Source: Chitinophaga sp. Cy-1792
Lineage (GTDB): Bacteria > Bacteroidota > Bacteroidia > Chitinophagales > Chitinophagaceae
Direction of reading: 5' to 3'
DNA: 64,000 nt
NCBI RefSeq assembly: GCF_011752935.1
Contig: NZ_VWWO01000001.1
Location: forward strand, 3,224,001 to 3,288,000
The notes below the pieces were generated by a model. That model was given only the letters and a program-made list of their open reading frames with translations, had not been told where the DNA came from and did no database searches. A program made the translations under genes and the position numbers. This document shows positions 8,475 through 16,382 of this stretch, one piece after another; position 1 is the stretch's first letter, and each line of letters begins with the position of its first letter.

Positions 8475-10025
8475 ATGAGACGCTTTTTATTTTTTACTGT
8501 GCTGACCCAACTCCCTGCATTATTCTCGGCAGCCCAAACCAAACCTTTGTCTGCGGCAGACAGCCTGAAAATCTACAACAAAATGCTCACGCCGCGCCAG
8601 ATGCAGGCGGACCTGAAGGTATTCCGCGATATCCGGGAGAAAACCAATTCCGGACTATATCGCTATTATACCAAAAAACAGATAGACAGCATCTACAACT
8701 GGGCAATAAATGCAACGAAAAAGCCTGTACGTACAACGGAATTCTATAAAATCATTCTGCAACTCTCTGATTTCGAAGGCAGCTGCCATAACTATACGGA
8801 GCCGGCAGCAGATTTATTCGGCTTCCTTAACCGCCAGAAAGGCTATTTCCCCTACGACCTGAAGTATATCCAGGGGAAAATGATTTTCAATAACCAGACG
8901 GCCGAAATCCCGGCAGGTTCCCGTATTCTCAGTATCAATGGCGTTTCGGATACTGCACTAATGCATTCTTTCTATAAGTACTTAACTGCCGATGGCTATA
9001 CCGTTACCGAAAAGTTATCCGGTAGTGTTAACCGTGCCTATGGGGTGAGATATCTCCTGGAATATGGCTTGCATGATAGCTTTAAAGTAACTTTTACTCC
9101 GCCATATACGCAGGACGTGAAAACGGCTACACTGGCAGCGGTAACCCTCGACGAACGCAAGAAAAACCAGGTAAGCCGCTACAGCGCAGCGGTAGATAGT
9201 ACCATCGACTATAATGTGCAGCCTAAATATAGCTTCCGCATGAAAGATGCCGCTACCGGCCTGCTCAGTCTCCGCATCTTCACCATGGCCGACGATGCCG
9301 ATGATCCCCGCTTTCCGGTATACCAGCGGTTTATCGACAGCGTTTTCCAGCAGCTGGACAAAAACGCGGTTCCTAATCTCATCCTGGACATCCGAAGCAA
9401 TCCCGGTGGCAGCGACCCTACCTTCGAACAGCCGATGATGTACCTCACGGACCATCCATTTAAGGAAAACGATGAGGCATATATCTCCTTTAACCGTGAT
9501 TCCATTCCTTTTATGCAGTATTTCTGGGGAATAAGCACCGGAAAGCGCTTCGATTCGGCAGATATTGCCTACGGACATAAATTCCTGAACGAAAACTACC
9601 TGCCTTACAGCAACGGGAGAAGTAAACAGAACCAGGTAATGAACCCTGTGTACAACCCTAAACAGCCTGCCTATAAAGGACACCTGTACCTGTTGGCTGA
9701 TGAGTACACAGCTTCTGCGGCTTCTCACCTGGCATCACTGGTGAAAGCCTATGCCAGAAACGTCACCATCGTTGGCGTTGAAACGGTGGGCGGATACTAT
9801 GGCCATAACGGTCACTCGCCACTGGTTTATGAATTACCCAATTCCAAAATCAAAACACAGTTCTCTATTGTTTACGTAGTACAGGACGCACCCGTAAAGC
9901 CCGACCAGCCGGAAGGCCGCGGAACAATGCCTGACCATGAGGTATGGCAGACCTTCGACGACTACATGAACAAAAAGGATACGCAGATGGAATACGTCAT
10001 GAAGCTGATCGCCGATAAAAAATAA
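8475..10025 (+). CDS. S41 family peptidase-like protein
   Basis: A 516-residue exported protein related to C-terminal processing or tricorn-type peptidases. The start at MRRFLFFTVLTQLPALFSAAQ gives a signal peptide; the frame is open 19 codons upstream but that extension would bury the signal. The core carries the family's beta-strand LILDIRSNPGGSDP (about residue 305) and the nucleophile segment LADEYTASAASHLASL (about residue 410). After it, where bacterial CTPs have T-x-GK with the catalytic Lys, this protein reads VETVGGYYGHNGH, so the usual Ser-Lys dyad looks incomplete. It may use another base or be inactive. It is monocistronic, ending at a strong bidirectional terminator. Confidence 0.85.
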   Translation: MRRFLFFTVLTQLPALFSAAQTKPLSAADSLKIYNKMLTPRQMQADLKVFRDIREKTNSGLYRYYTKKQIDSIYNWAINATKKPVRTTEFYKIILQLSDFEGSCHNYTEPAADLFGFLNRQKGYFPYDLKYIQGKMIFNNQTAEIPAGSRILSINGVSDTALMHSFYKYLTADGYTVTEKLSGSVNRAYGVRYLLEYGLHDSFKVTFTPPYTQDVKTATLAAVTLDERKKNQVSRYSAAVDSTIDYNVQPKYSFRMKDAATGLLSLRIFTMADDADDPRFPVYQRFIDSVFQQLDKNAVPNLILDIRSNPGGSDPTFEQPMMYLTDHPFKENDEAYISFNRDSIPFMQYFWGISTGKRFDSADIAYGHKFLNENYLPYSNGRSKQNQVMNPVYNPKQPAYKGHLYLLADEYTASAASHLASLVKAYARNVTIVGVETVGGYYGHNGHSPLVYELPNSKIKTQFSIVYVVQDAPVKPDQPEGRGTMPDHEVWQTFDDYMNKKDTQMEYVMKLIADKK

Positions 10026-10046
10026 TTGAAATAGCTTGACAAAAGC

Positions 10047-10080
10047 AAAAAAGGATGGGCCATCTGGCCCATCCTTTTTT
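10047..10080. terminator. Bidirectional terminator
   Basis: A near-perfect stem (GGATGGGCC / GGCCCATCC, loop ATCT) flanked by six A on one side and six T on the other, between the convergent S41 gene and esterase gene. It should stop transcripts from both directions. Confidence 0.9.
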
Positions 10081-10088
10081 AATATGGT

Positions 10089-10937
10089 TTATAGAGGTTG
10101 TAGTTGTTCCAATTCTTGCTGGAAGGTGGTTACAGAGATTTTTCCATGAGCGAATTTAAGTTGCAGCTCAAAGGTTTTTTCCGCAACGGTCATCTCCCTG
10201 TTATAGATGGTTTCCAGCACGGCACTTTCAAAAGGCAATGGCGCCGTGATTTGCTGCTGCTTTGTGAAGGCCTCTGCGTAACGTATACCAAATAGCCGGA
10301 GGGAAGCCGCATTGAAATGAATATAATCCGGATTGGCCGTGAGGCCCGCAGCTGTCGCAAAGTAGCAATGGGGCTGAGATTCCGCATATTGCAAGAGCTG
10401 GTCGTTGACTACCTGGTAGGAGGAAAACACTTTACCATAGGTGCCCTTTACAAGGAAGTCGCCCAGACCTCCCACGATCAGCGGTATTGCAGGTGCGTTC
10501 AGTGCAGCTCTCAGTGCTGCTATTACGGGGCCAAACTTGCTGGTATAACGTTCTGCATTTCCGGGCAGACTGTCAGCCTCGCCCTGATGCCAGAGTATAC
10601 CCGCCAGGGTGCTGTCACGCATGGCCAGGCGTGCCTGGGTAACGGCATTTTCAAACAATGGTCCATCTACAGCCCATTCGTCGATGCTGCTGCCGCCATC
10701 GGCGCAAGGGATAAGGCCTACCGCCGCCTGTGGGTTGCTGTGCCGTAATGCGGCTGCAAAAGAAACAGCCAGACTAACACCAGCAACCGGACGGTCGTAG
10801 TTAACGGGTTCTGTCATGGTTTGCCAGCGACCGTTCCGAAGTACTTTGATGCCTTCGTCCAGGATAGCCGGTACCTCGGCTGTAAAACCACGGCCCGCCA
10901 TATTGGACTGGCCAATCATTAAAAATGAATGAGTCAT
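10089..10937 (-). CDS. SASA-family (sialate O-acetylesterase-like) esterase
   Basis: A 282-residue SGNH-fold carbohydrate esterase of the DUF303/SASA (CE6-like) family, which removes acetyl groups from sugars. The block I motif is GQSNMAGRG with the nucleophile Ser11, block II-like GGSSIDEW follows near residue 80, WHQGEAD near residue 116 is the family's second signature, and a late DYIHFN supplies the catalytic His. There is no signal peptide, so it probably acts in the cytoplasm, perhaps on imported acetylated sugars. The C-terminal 50 residues are helical and lack known motifs. No sugar-uptake genes are adjacent, so the substrate is not indicated by context. Confidence 0.87.
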   Translation of the reverse strand: MTHSFLMIGQSNMAGRGFTAEVPAILDEGIKVLRNGRWQTMTEPVNYDRPVAGVSLAVSFAAALRHSNPQAAVGLIPCADGGSSIDEWAVDGPLFENAVTQARLAMRDSTLAGILWHQGEADSLPGNAERYTSKFGPVIAALRAALNAPAIPLIVGGLGDFLVKGTYGKVFSSYQVVNDQLLQYAESQPHCYFATAAGLTANPDYIHFNAASLRLFGIRYAEAFTKQQQITAPLPFESAVLETIYNREMTVAEKTFELQLKFAHGKISVTTFQQELEQLQPL

Positions 10938-11306
10938 ATGATGAGTACTAATTATCGATTTTACTATTTAATCCCAATGCTTTAGCAGAAAAGAATAGCC
11001 TGCCAGCTACGTGATATCATTCTCTGAACATTTTTTATTGAGGCATTATCACAACAATGATCGTATCGGCTAACAGCATTTATATTCAGGGTTCAGGGAC
11101 AGGTGCACCAATGATTTAGCTTTTTGTAAGCGGGTGCCTGTCAAACTCCCTGTAAGTTACATAAACGAATATAGTACAAATGTCACAAAATTGAGACATG
11201 GATTATGTTTTGTATATGTTAATCACTAACGGTACCGGATATCTTTTTTCTACTTAAAAAAACTTAAAGCAAAATGCGGTCATTATCAGGCCGGAAGATC
11301 TTATTA
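10938..11306. other. Intergenic region upstream of the esterase gene
   Basis: No convincing gene. It holds the imperfect long hairpin listed at 11094-11152 and AT-rich sequence; the esterase promoter must be here, but no exact consensus match was found. Confidence 0.4.
11094..11152. repeat. Imperfect inverted repeat with GACAGGTGC core
   Basis: CAGGGA at 11094-11099 pairs with TCCCTG at 11147-11152; CAGG then CACC inside pair with GGTG and CCTG on the other side, leaving a 2-base and a 6-base bulge. A related GACAGGTGC core sits in the hairpin at 11862-11889, on the other side of the small lipoprotein gene. Confidence 0.5.
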
Positions 11307-11362
11307 AAGATGACCAGCTGTTATTATTTATTCAGACAAAAATAATAACAGCTGGTCATCTT
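11307..11362 (-). terminator. Terminator of the small lipoprotein gene
   Basis: A perfect inverted repeat with 23-base arms (AAGATGACC...TTATTATTT) and a 10-base loop, nine bases past the minus-strand lipoprotein stop, with a short T tract. The arms are unusually long for a terminator. Confidence 0.8.
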
Positions 11363-11371
11363 CGTATAGGT

Positions 11372-11749
11372 TTACCTGTTACAGTTGGCGGTCCAGGTTT
11401 TTCCATCCCTGGTAAAACCTATGACCAGCTTATCTTTATTAATAGTGATAAGCCCTGTTCCATTGGCGCCAATGTTTACCATGGTATTATCATCTTTCTT
11501 TTCAAACTCAACACCTGTCAATGCGGGAATGTTGTCTGAAAATTTGAAATTATACTGTGTACCTACCTTCGTAACAAATACACTGCCGTTGTCCTGCTGA
11601 ATATTGGTGCCACTATCGGTGTAGGCTACACTCCCTTTGAATGTCCCTGCAAATATATCTACGTCAGCAGGGTCTGTACTCTTGCTACAGGAAGCAATCA
11701 CAAATGCTGTTAATAACACAGCGCAACAGATTTTCAATAAAGACCTCAT
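11372..11749 (-). CDS. Small lipoprotein of unknown function
   Basis: A 125-residue exported lipoprotein. The signal peptide MRSLLKICCAVLLTAFVIASC ends in lipobox VIASC. The mature part has alternating strands (FAGTFKGSVAYTDSG, GTGLITINKDKLVIGFTRDG), which resembles the small lipocalin-like or calycin-type lipoproteins common in Bacteroidota; no active-site motif is visible. It is monocistronic and ends at a long perfect hairpin. I do not recognise a specific function. Confidence 0.75.
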   Translation of the reverse strand: MRSLLKICCAVLLTAFVIASCSKSTDPADVDIFAGTFKGSVAYTDSGTNIQQDNGSVFVTKVGTQYNFKFSDNIPALTGVEFEKKDDNTMVNIGANGTGLITINKDKLVIGFTRDGKTWTANCNR

Positions 11750-11861
11750 AAAGATGGTTTTTGGTTACAGAATATTATTGGCTAATAACAGGCAATTAGT
11801 ATACCACTGGTTATTTTTTTAAAGAGAGAAGATCGCGTAGTTATTTATTATCAGGGAGATA

Positions 11862-11889
11862 GCCCCTGTTGACAGGTGCCTGCAGGGGC
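11862..11889. repeat. Hairpin with 7-bp GC-rich stem
   Basis: GCCCCTG pairs with CAGGGGC; the loop contains a second small dyad, CAGG-TG-CCTG. The TTGACAGG in the loop resembles one arm of the inverted repeat at 11094-11152. It may be a transcript structure or a short dispersed repeat. Confidence 0.45.
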
Positions 11890-12029
11890 GTATTTCCAAT
11901 GGTTATGCCTGTACGAAAAATTGGGTGAGGTATGCCCCGGTATGTAGAAAAATGAGCAGTCTCTGACGTTTAATTTAATAATGTTTTGTTGTCAGTTAAA
12001 TGGTGATAGCCGTCATCTGTTTCGTTTTT

Positions 12030-12060
12030 TTTGTCGATACATGCTGTTCATTTGTCGATA
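12030..12060 (+). promoter_or_regulatory. Direct repeat TTTGTCGATA x2 upstream of fkbM
   Basis: Two exact 10-base copies at 12030-12039 and 12051-12060, centre to centre 21 bases, which is two helical turns. They end 14 bases before the fkbM start. The spacing is that of tandem activator sites on one face of the DNA; the binding protein is unknown. Confidence 0.45.
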
Positions 12061-12074
12061 TTAAAAGTATTTGA

Positions 12075-12947
12075 ATGAACAAAATGAACAGGGTTTTCAT
12101 GCTGCTTATCCTTAACTTTCCTATAAATGCGTTTGCTATGAACAGGGTAGGGAGATCTGTCAAAAATGTTTTTGTTTTTCTGCTGGTGAGGAAAGCATTT
12201 TACCCGATACATCTCTTTATGTATAAGCTGAGCATGTTCGGGCTGGGCCTGAGAAACAGTGAAAATGATTATGTGACGGGAGAGAAAGCCTTCATTCGTT
12301 TCCTGCAGGCCCGTAAACTGCTGAACAGTGGTGTGATATTGGACATCGGTGCTAATGTTGGTCACTATTCAGCCATGCTCCGTGATGCGCAGATAAACCT
12401 GCCTATTTTTGCATTTGAGCCCCATCCGAAAACTTACCTTAAACTCAAAGATATCGCCGAAAAAAGAAACTTTACGCCTGTTTGCCTGGGCGCCGGCGAA
12501 GCATCATCGGATACCGTAATATATGATTATGACGGACAGGAAGGCTCTGAACATGCCAGTATGTATAAGGAAGTAATAGAAACGCTGCACCATGGCATGG
12601 CAGAAGAAATCCGCATTTCCATGACCACCCTGGACGAATTTATTGCTACTAACGATATCGATAAAATTGCCCTGTTGAAAATAGATACGGAAGGGCATGA
12701 ACGCAACGTGCTCCAGGGCGCCACTCAGGCCATCAGGGCGGGGAAAATTGATGTTATCCAGCTGGAGTTTAATGAAATGAATGTCATATCCAAAACATTC
12801 TTTAAAGATATTATTGACCTGCTTCCCAATTATGACTTCTTCCGTTTGTTGCCGGATGGCCCACTATCCCTGGGTATCTATCATCCGGTACACTACGAAA
12901 TATTCTGTTTCCAGAATATAGTGGCAGTACGAAAAGACCTATGCTGA
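12075..12947 (+). CDS. FkbM family methyltransferase (plus-strand copy)
   Basis: A 290-residue SAM-dependent methyltransferase of the FkbM family, which methylates hydroxyl groups, here probably on sugars of the polysaccharide made by the neighbouring locus. The SAM-binding loop is DIGANVGHYSA (residues 90-100), followed by FAFEPHP and later LLKIDTEGHE, all family hallmarks. The 60 residues before the domain are basic and hydrophobic and may hold a membrane-associated helix. Starts at codons 4 or 22 are also possible. It faces the minus-strand exopolysaccharide operon and overlaps the last gene of that operon by nine bases at the 3' ends. It is the third fkbM gene of this region. Confidence 0.9.
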   Translation: MNKMNRVFMLLILNFPINAFAMNRVGRSVKNVFVFLLVRKAFYPIHLFMYKLSMFGLGLRNSENDYVTGEKAFIRFLQARKLLNSGVILDIGANVGHYSAMLRDAQINLPIFAFEPHPKTYLKLKDIAEKRNFTPVCLGAGEASSDTVIYDYDGQEGSEHASMYKEVIETLHHGMAEEIRISMTTLDEFIATNDIDKIALLKIDTEGHERNVLQGATQAIRAGKIDVIQLEFNEMNVISKTFFKDIIDLLPNYDFFRLLPDGPLSLGIYHPVHYEIFCFQNIVAVRKDLC

Positions 12948-14183
12948 TAATATATCCTGCTCAAATTGCTGCATAATCCCATTTACGCCGAGGTATTGTT
13001 CCGCATATTGCCTGGCATTACTGGAAATTTTACTGTGCTCACTGTCTAATGCCTGTCTGATTCCGGCTTCCAAGGCATCGGTATCATCCGCGTTTACGCT
13101 GATACCTACCTGGTGCTCTCTCACAAGGTCATAAAGTGTGGTGCCTGCATTGGCTGTGATAACGCTTACGCCACCTACAGCCAGTATGGTAGTGAGTTTG
13201 GAAGGTAGTACCAGGTCGCTGGCCTTACCTTTTTGTAGTACCAGGTGTACATCTGCCATATTTAAAAATTCGTTGAAAGTAGCTGCAGGTTGTAAGGGCA
13301 GGAAGCTGATATTGCTGAGGCGTGCAGCCTTTGCTTTTTCTGCCAGTGTTTGGGCATAAGGTCCGGAACCACAGATGATAAAGCGTATCTTTTGATCGTT
13401 ATGCAGGCGCATGGCCACTTCCAGCACATGTTCCAGTCCCTGTTTTTCGCCGATGGCGCCGCTGTACAAAATGATCTTGCTACCAGCCTCCTGTCCGAAT
13501 TTCTGTTTTAGCGGTGCTTTGTCTGACAGTGGATAAAACAACGAAGTATCGACCCAGTTAGGAAACAGGTTTACCTGTTTTCCGGCTTTTCCGGCAATAC
13601 TGGCCACCATCTGCGGGGAAATGCTGCTGACCATGTCAGCCTTTCTGAAAATGAATTTCTCTATAGAAAACATTTGCTGTAATAACCATCTGGACTTAAT
13701 CATACCTAAATCCCGGGCTGCTTCTATCTGCATGTCCTGAATATGGTAGAGGAAGGTGGCCTTTCTGGTGAGTTTATACCAAAAGCCCAGCAGGCCAAGG
13801 TGAAAGGCGGGTGATACTATCAGTACTACATCATATTTTTTGCCAAACAGGAGGGGCACAAGCCGCAGGGTGGCAGAAGCGTAGAAACTGATATCCTGTA
13901 ATACTCTCCGGCTCCCGCTTGGCTTTGCAGGTACGTACATCGGGCAGCGGAAAACATGGATGGCTGACTGATTGCCAACAGCATGTATTTCATTGGAGTA
14001 GTAATATTTTTTATGTTGATATTCCGGCGCCACCTTCCATTGCGGGTAAGAAGGATAGGATGTAATAACACTGCACTCATAGCCTCTGGCAGCAAGCCAT
14101 TCCATGAGCTCTCCGTTGTATTTGCCAATGCCGCTGGGCTCCGGCGAAAAATACCCGCTGATCAATAAAATACGTGTGGCCAT
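12939..14183 (-). CDS. WcaI-like family 4 glycosyltransferase
   Basis: A 414-residue GT-B glycosyltransferase that resembles WcaI/WbuB proteins of exopolysaccharide pathways; it would add a sugar to the lipid-linked repeat unit at the cytoplasmic face. The N-terminal domain opens with ILLISGYFSPEPSGIGKY, the C-terminal domain has the nucleotide-sugar segment IILYSGAIGEKQGLEHV and IICGSGPYA. It is the last gene of the operon; its start overlaps the stop of the wcaJ-like gene by one base (TGATG), which suggests translational coupling. The donor sugar is not readable. Confidence 0.92.
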   Translation of the reverse strand: MATRILLISGYFSPEPSGIGKYNGELMEWLAARGYECSVITSYPSYPQWKVAPEYQHKKYYYSNEIHAVGNQSAIHVFRCPMYVPAKPSGSRRVLQDISFYASATLRLVPLLFGKKYDVVLIVSPAFHLGLLGFWYKLTRKATFLYHIQDMQIEAARDLGMIKSRWLLQQMFSIEKFIFRKADMVSSISPQMVASIAGKAGKQVNLFPNWVDTSLFYPLSDKAPLKQKFGQEAGSKIILYSGAIGEKQGLEHVLEVAMRLHNDQKIRFIICGSGPYAQTLAEKAKAARLSNISFLPLQPAATFNEFLNMADVHLVLQKGKASDLVLPSKLTTILAVGGVSVITANAGTTLYDLVREHQVGISVNADDTDALEAGIRQALDSEHSKISSNARQYAEQYLGVNGIMQQFEQDILSA

Positions 14184-15589
14184 CAGAATGCATTTTTATC
14201 TCCCCTGATCATATTTACGATCGTCTGAAATACGATTTGTATATCTAACCAGATACTATAATTTTCTATATACCAGATATCCAGGTTGATTCGTTTCTGT
14301 TGCTCCAGCAATGACTTGCATTCGCCACGGCAGCCGTTGATCTGTGCCCAGCCGGTGATACCGGGTTTCACCTGGTGACGCAGCATATAGTGTTTCACGG
14401 TTTTCTGCATTTCTACATGCATGGGGGTACAATGTGGGCGCGGACCTACAAACGACATTTCTCCACGTAAAACATTAAAGAACTGTGGCAGTTCATCGAG
14501 GTTTGTTTTGCGCAATATCTTCCCGATTTTTGTTACCCTGGGATCGTTGCGCTCAGCCTGGAGGTATTCGCCACTGGTGCCTATTTCCTCGCAGTTGACA
14601 CGCATGGTCCTGAACTTATAGATGACCATACGCTTGTTTTTCAGTCCCCATCTTTCCTGGCGGTATATCACCGGGCCGGCCGACGTTAATTTTATCAGTA
14701 CGGCGATCAGCAGAAACAGCCAGGAAAAAGCAGCCATCATGACCACCGTAAAAAGTATATCAAAAGCGCGTTTCAGCTGCTGTATGCCGGCATCATCCAG
14801 CGGGGTGGTACGTATGCTGATCAGCGGGAAGTGTCCGAATAAGCTCATTTTAACCATACTGCTGCAATGCTGGTGGCAGTCGGCGATGATTTTTACCCTC
14901 TTGGCTGCCTGTTCGCTGGTAACGATGATATGTTCCCTTTCTTCCCTGGTACTCTGCGGCAATGCCAGTACTACATCATCAATTTCATGTTTTTCAAAAA
15001 TCCGGGTAAGGTCAGATATATTGCCGAGGTATTTTCCGTTGACAGCTTCATTTGGGGCAATGTCGACAAAGCCTACACATTGGTAGCCGTAATGGTCGTT
15101 GGCAGAAATGGTTTGCAGAAAATTCTGCCCGGTTTCACCGGCGCCTATGATCAGGATATTTTTTTTATTGAGACCATAGGAGCGGAGTTTTACCAGCATT
15201 TTTTTGATCAGCAGTTTTGTTACCAGCATGATGATATATATGCTGGTAGTATAAATGCCGATAAACAGCCGGGGCGAGTATAAGTGTTTAAAGAAATAGA
15301 AGCCCACGAATGTAAGTATACATACGTGCAGCAGCAGTGTTTTGGTGATGGCCATAAATTCGTAGGAGAATGGCCTCGACCTGAAATCATCATATAGATG
15401 AGTACTATATTGGCCGGTAAGCAGCCAGGTGACCTGGCTGATCAGCAACAGCCAAAGGTTGGCGGGTTGGGCCATGGCCGGATGTTTAAGCAACACCACC
15501 ATTTCCTGGGAAAACAGGAATGCGCATGTTAGCACGATGCAGTCTGCCAGCTGGCGAAAGAGCATGGGCCTTTGAACAATGAGTTTCAT
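14183..15589 (-). CDS. Undecaprenyl-phosphate sugar phosphotransferase (WcaJ-like)
   Basis: A 468-residue polyisoprenyl-phosphate hexose-1-phosphate transferase, the enzyme that starts the repeat unit on undecaprenyl phosphate. The N-terminal part holds about four membrane helices and a Rossmann-like CoA-binding region with GAGETGQNF near residue 150. The C-terminal catalytic domain (about 275-468) has a membrane helix, KFRTM, the DELPQF motif and VGPRP, all conserved in WcaJ, ExoY and WbaP. It is near the end of the operon rather than at its head. Glucose-1-phosphate is the usual donor of this subfamily; here that is an inference. Confidence 0.94.
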   Translation of the reverse strand: MKLIVQRPMLFRQLADCIVLTCAFLFSQEMVVLLKHPAMAQPANLWLLLISQVTWLLTGQYSTHLYDDFRSRPFSYEFMAITKTLLLHVCILTFVGFYFFKHLYSPRLFIGIYTTSIYIIMLVTKLLIKKMLVKLRSYGLNKKNILIIGAGETGQNFLQTISANDHYGYQCVGFVDIAPNEAVNGKYLGNISDLTRIFEKHEIDDVVLALPQSTREEREHIIVTSEQAAKRVKIIADCHQHCSSMVKMSLFGHFPLISIRTTPLDDAGIQQLKRAFDILFTVVMMAAFSWLFLLIAVLIKLTSAGPVIYRQERWGLKNKRMVIYKFRTMRVNCEEIGTSGEYLQAERNDPRVTKIGKILRKTNLDELPQFFNVLRGEMSFVGPRPHCTPMHVEMQKTVKHYMLRHQVKPGITGWAQINGCRGECKSLLEQQKRINLDIWYIENYSIWLDIQIVFQTIVNMIRGDKNAF

Positions 15590-15647
15590 AAAACAACACC
15601 TAAAAAGTTAACAAATCGACGCTACTGTAACCGCGTGAGTCAATCCA

Positions 15648-16382
15648 TCACCTTTTCTTGTATAGCAGGTCCATTTGCAGGATTTGCAACTTTCCAGATT
15701 GCAGGAATCCTACAGGTGCGATAAACTCGAAGCCAAGCGATTTGACAAAATGGTGCATTTCATCAAACAGGGGTTCTCCTTTGTAAAGGGGTACAAAACT
15801 GGTTTCAAAAAGGAGGTAGTCTATTTGTTGCAGGCTATTGCCAGCGCCGGATAGTACCTCTTTCTCAAAGCCCTGCACGTCCATTTTTAAAAGTACGGGG
15901 CCATTGACGGGCAGCTGTTGTAACACAGTATCCAGTCGCTTTACCGGTACCTGTGTTAATACTGCATTTGCAGTGCCAGGTTCCAGTGCTATGAGTGTTT
16001 CACTGACTTGCAGTGCGGAACTGGCATGGGAATATTCGTTGCTATAAAATGCCAGCTGGCCATCATTGCTGCCTAGCGCATAATTGAAGGCGCTGATCCG
16101 GGCAGATTTTCTGGTATTTTGTTGCAATGATTTATAAGCATCCGGCAGTGGCTCAAAGGAAAGTACTTTGGCGTGTGGAAATTTATACGCTGCTGCGAGT
16201 GCAAACTGTCCCTTGTTTGCGCCAACATCGATGATGGTGTTTAGTTGGGAGATGTAATGCCCGCAGTTGTGCATGATCTGTGTGGAGGCTACAGAGGCCC
16301 CGTTCCGTAGCAATCCGCCCAGGCCTTTGCCTGATTGTAGCATCACCCGTGCTGCATCTGCCATTTTAAATATCAGGTTCAT
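15648..16382 (-). CDS. FkbM family methyltransferase (second copy)
   Basis: A 244-residue SAM-dependent O-methyltransferase. The motifs are DVGANKGQFALAAAYKF, LSFEPLP and LLKMDVQGFE. I chose the Met at 16382 because it overlaps the stop of the preceding glycosyltransferase by four bases (ATGA), the usual coupled arrangement; an in-frame ATG eight codons upstream would overlap by 28. It probably decorates a sugar of the same exopolysaccharide as the neighbouring transferases. It shows little residue identity with the two other FkbM proteins outside the SAM motifs, so they likely modify different positions. Confidence 0.9.
   Translation of the reverse strand: MNLIFKMADAARVMLQSGKGLGGLLRNGASVASTQIMHNCGHYISQLNTIIDVGANKGQFALAAAYKFPHAKVLSFEPLPDAYKSLQQNTRKSARISAFNYALGSNDGQLAFYSNEYSHASSALQVSETLIALEPGTANAVLTQVPVKRLDTVLQQLPVNGPVLLKMDVQGFEKEVLSGAGNSLQQIDYLLFETSFVPLYKGEPLFDEMHHFVKSLGFEFIAPVGFLQSGKLQILQMDLLYKKR

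Larger units (their letters stand above)
11750..12074. other. Divergent intergenic region, small lipoprotein and fkbM
   Basis: No gene seen. It contains the hairpin at 11862-11889 and, close to the fkbM start, two copies of a 10-base direct repeat at 12030 and 12051. Promoters for both neighbours must be here, but no exact TAnnTTTG stands out. Confidence 0.4.

Noticed and set aside
11307..11362. Terminal inverted repeats of an insertion sequence
   Set aside because: The 23-base arms are only ten bases apart and no transposase is present; position after a stop fits a terminator.
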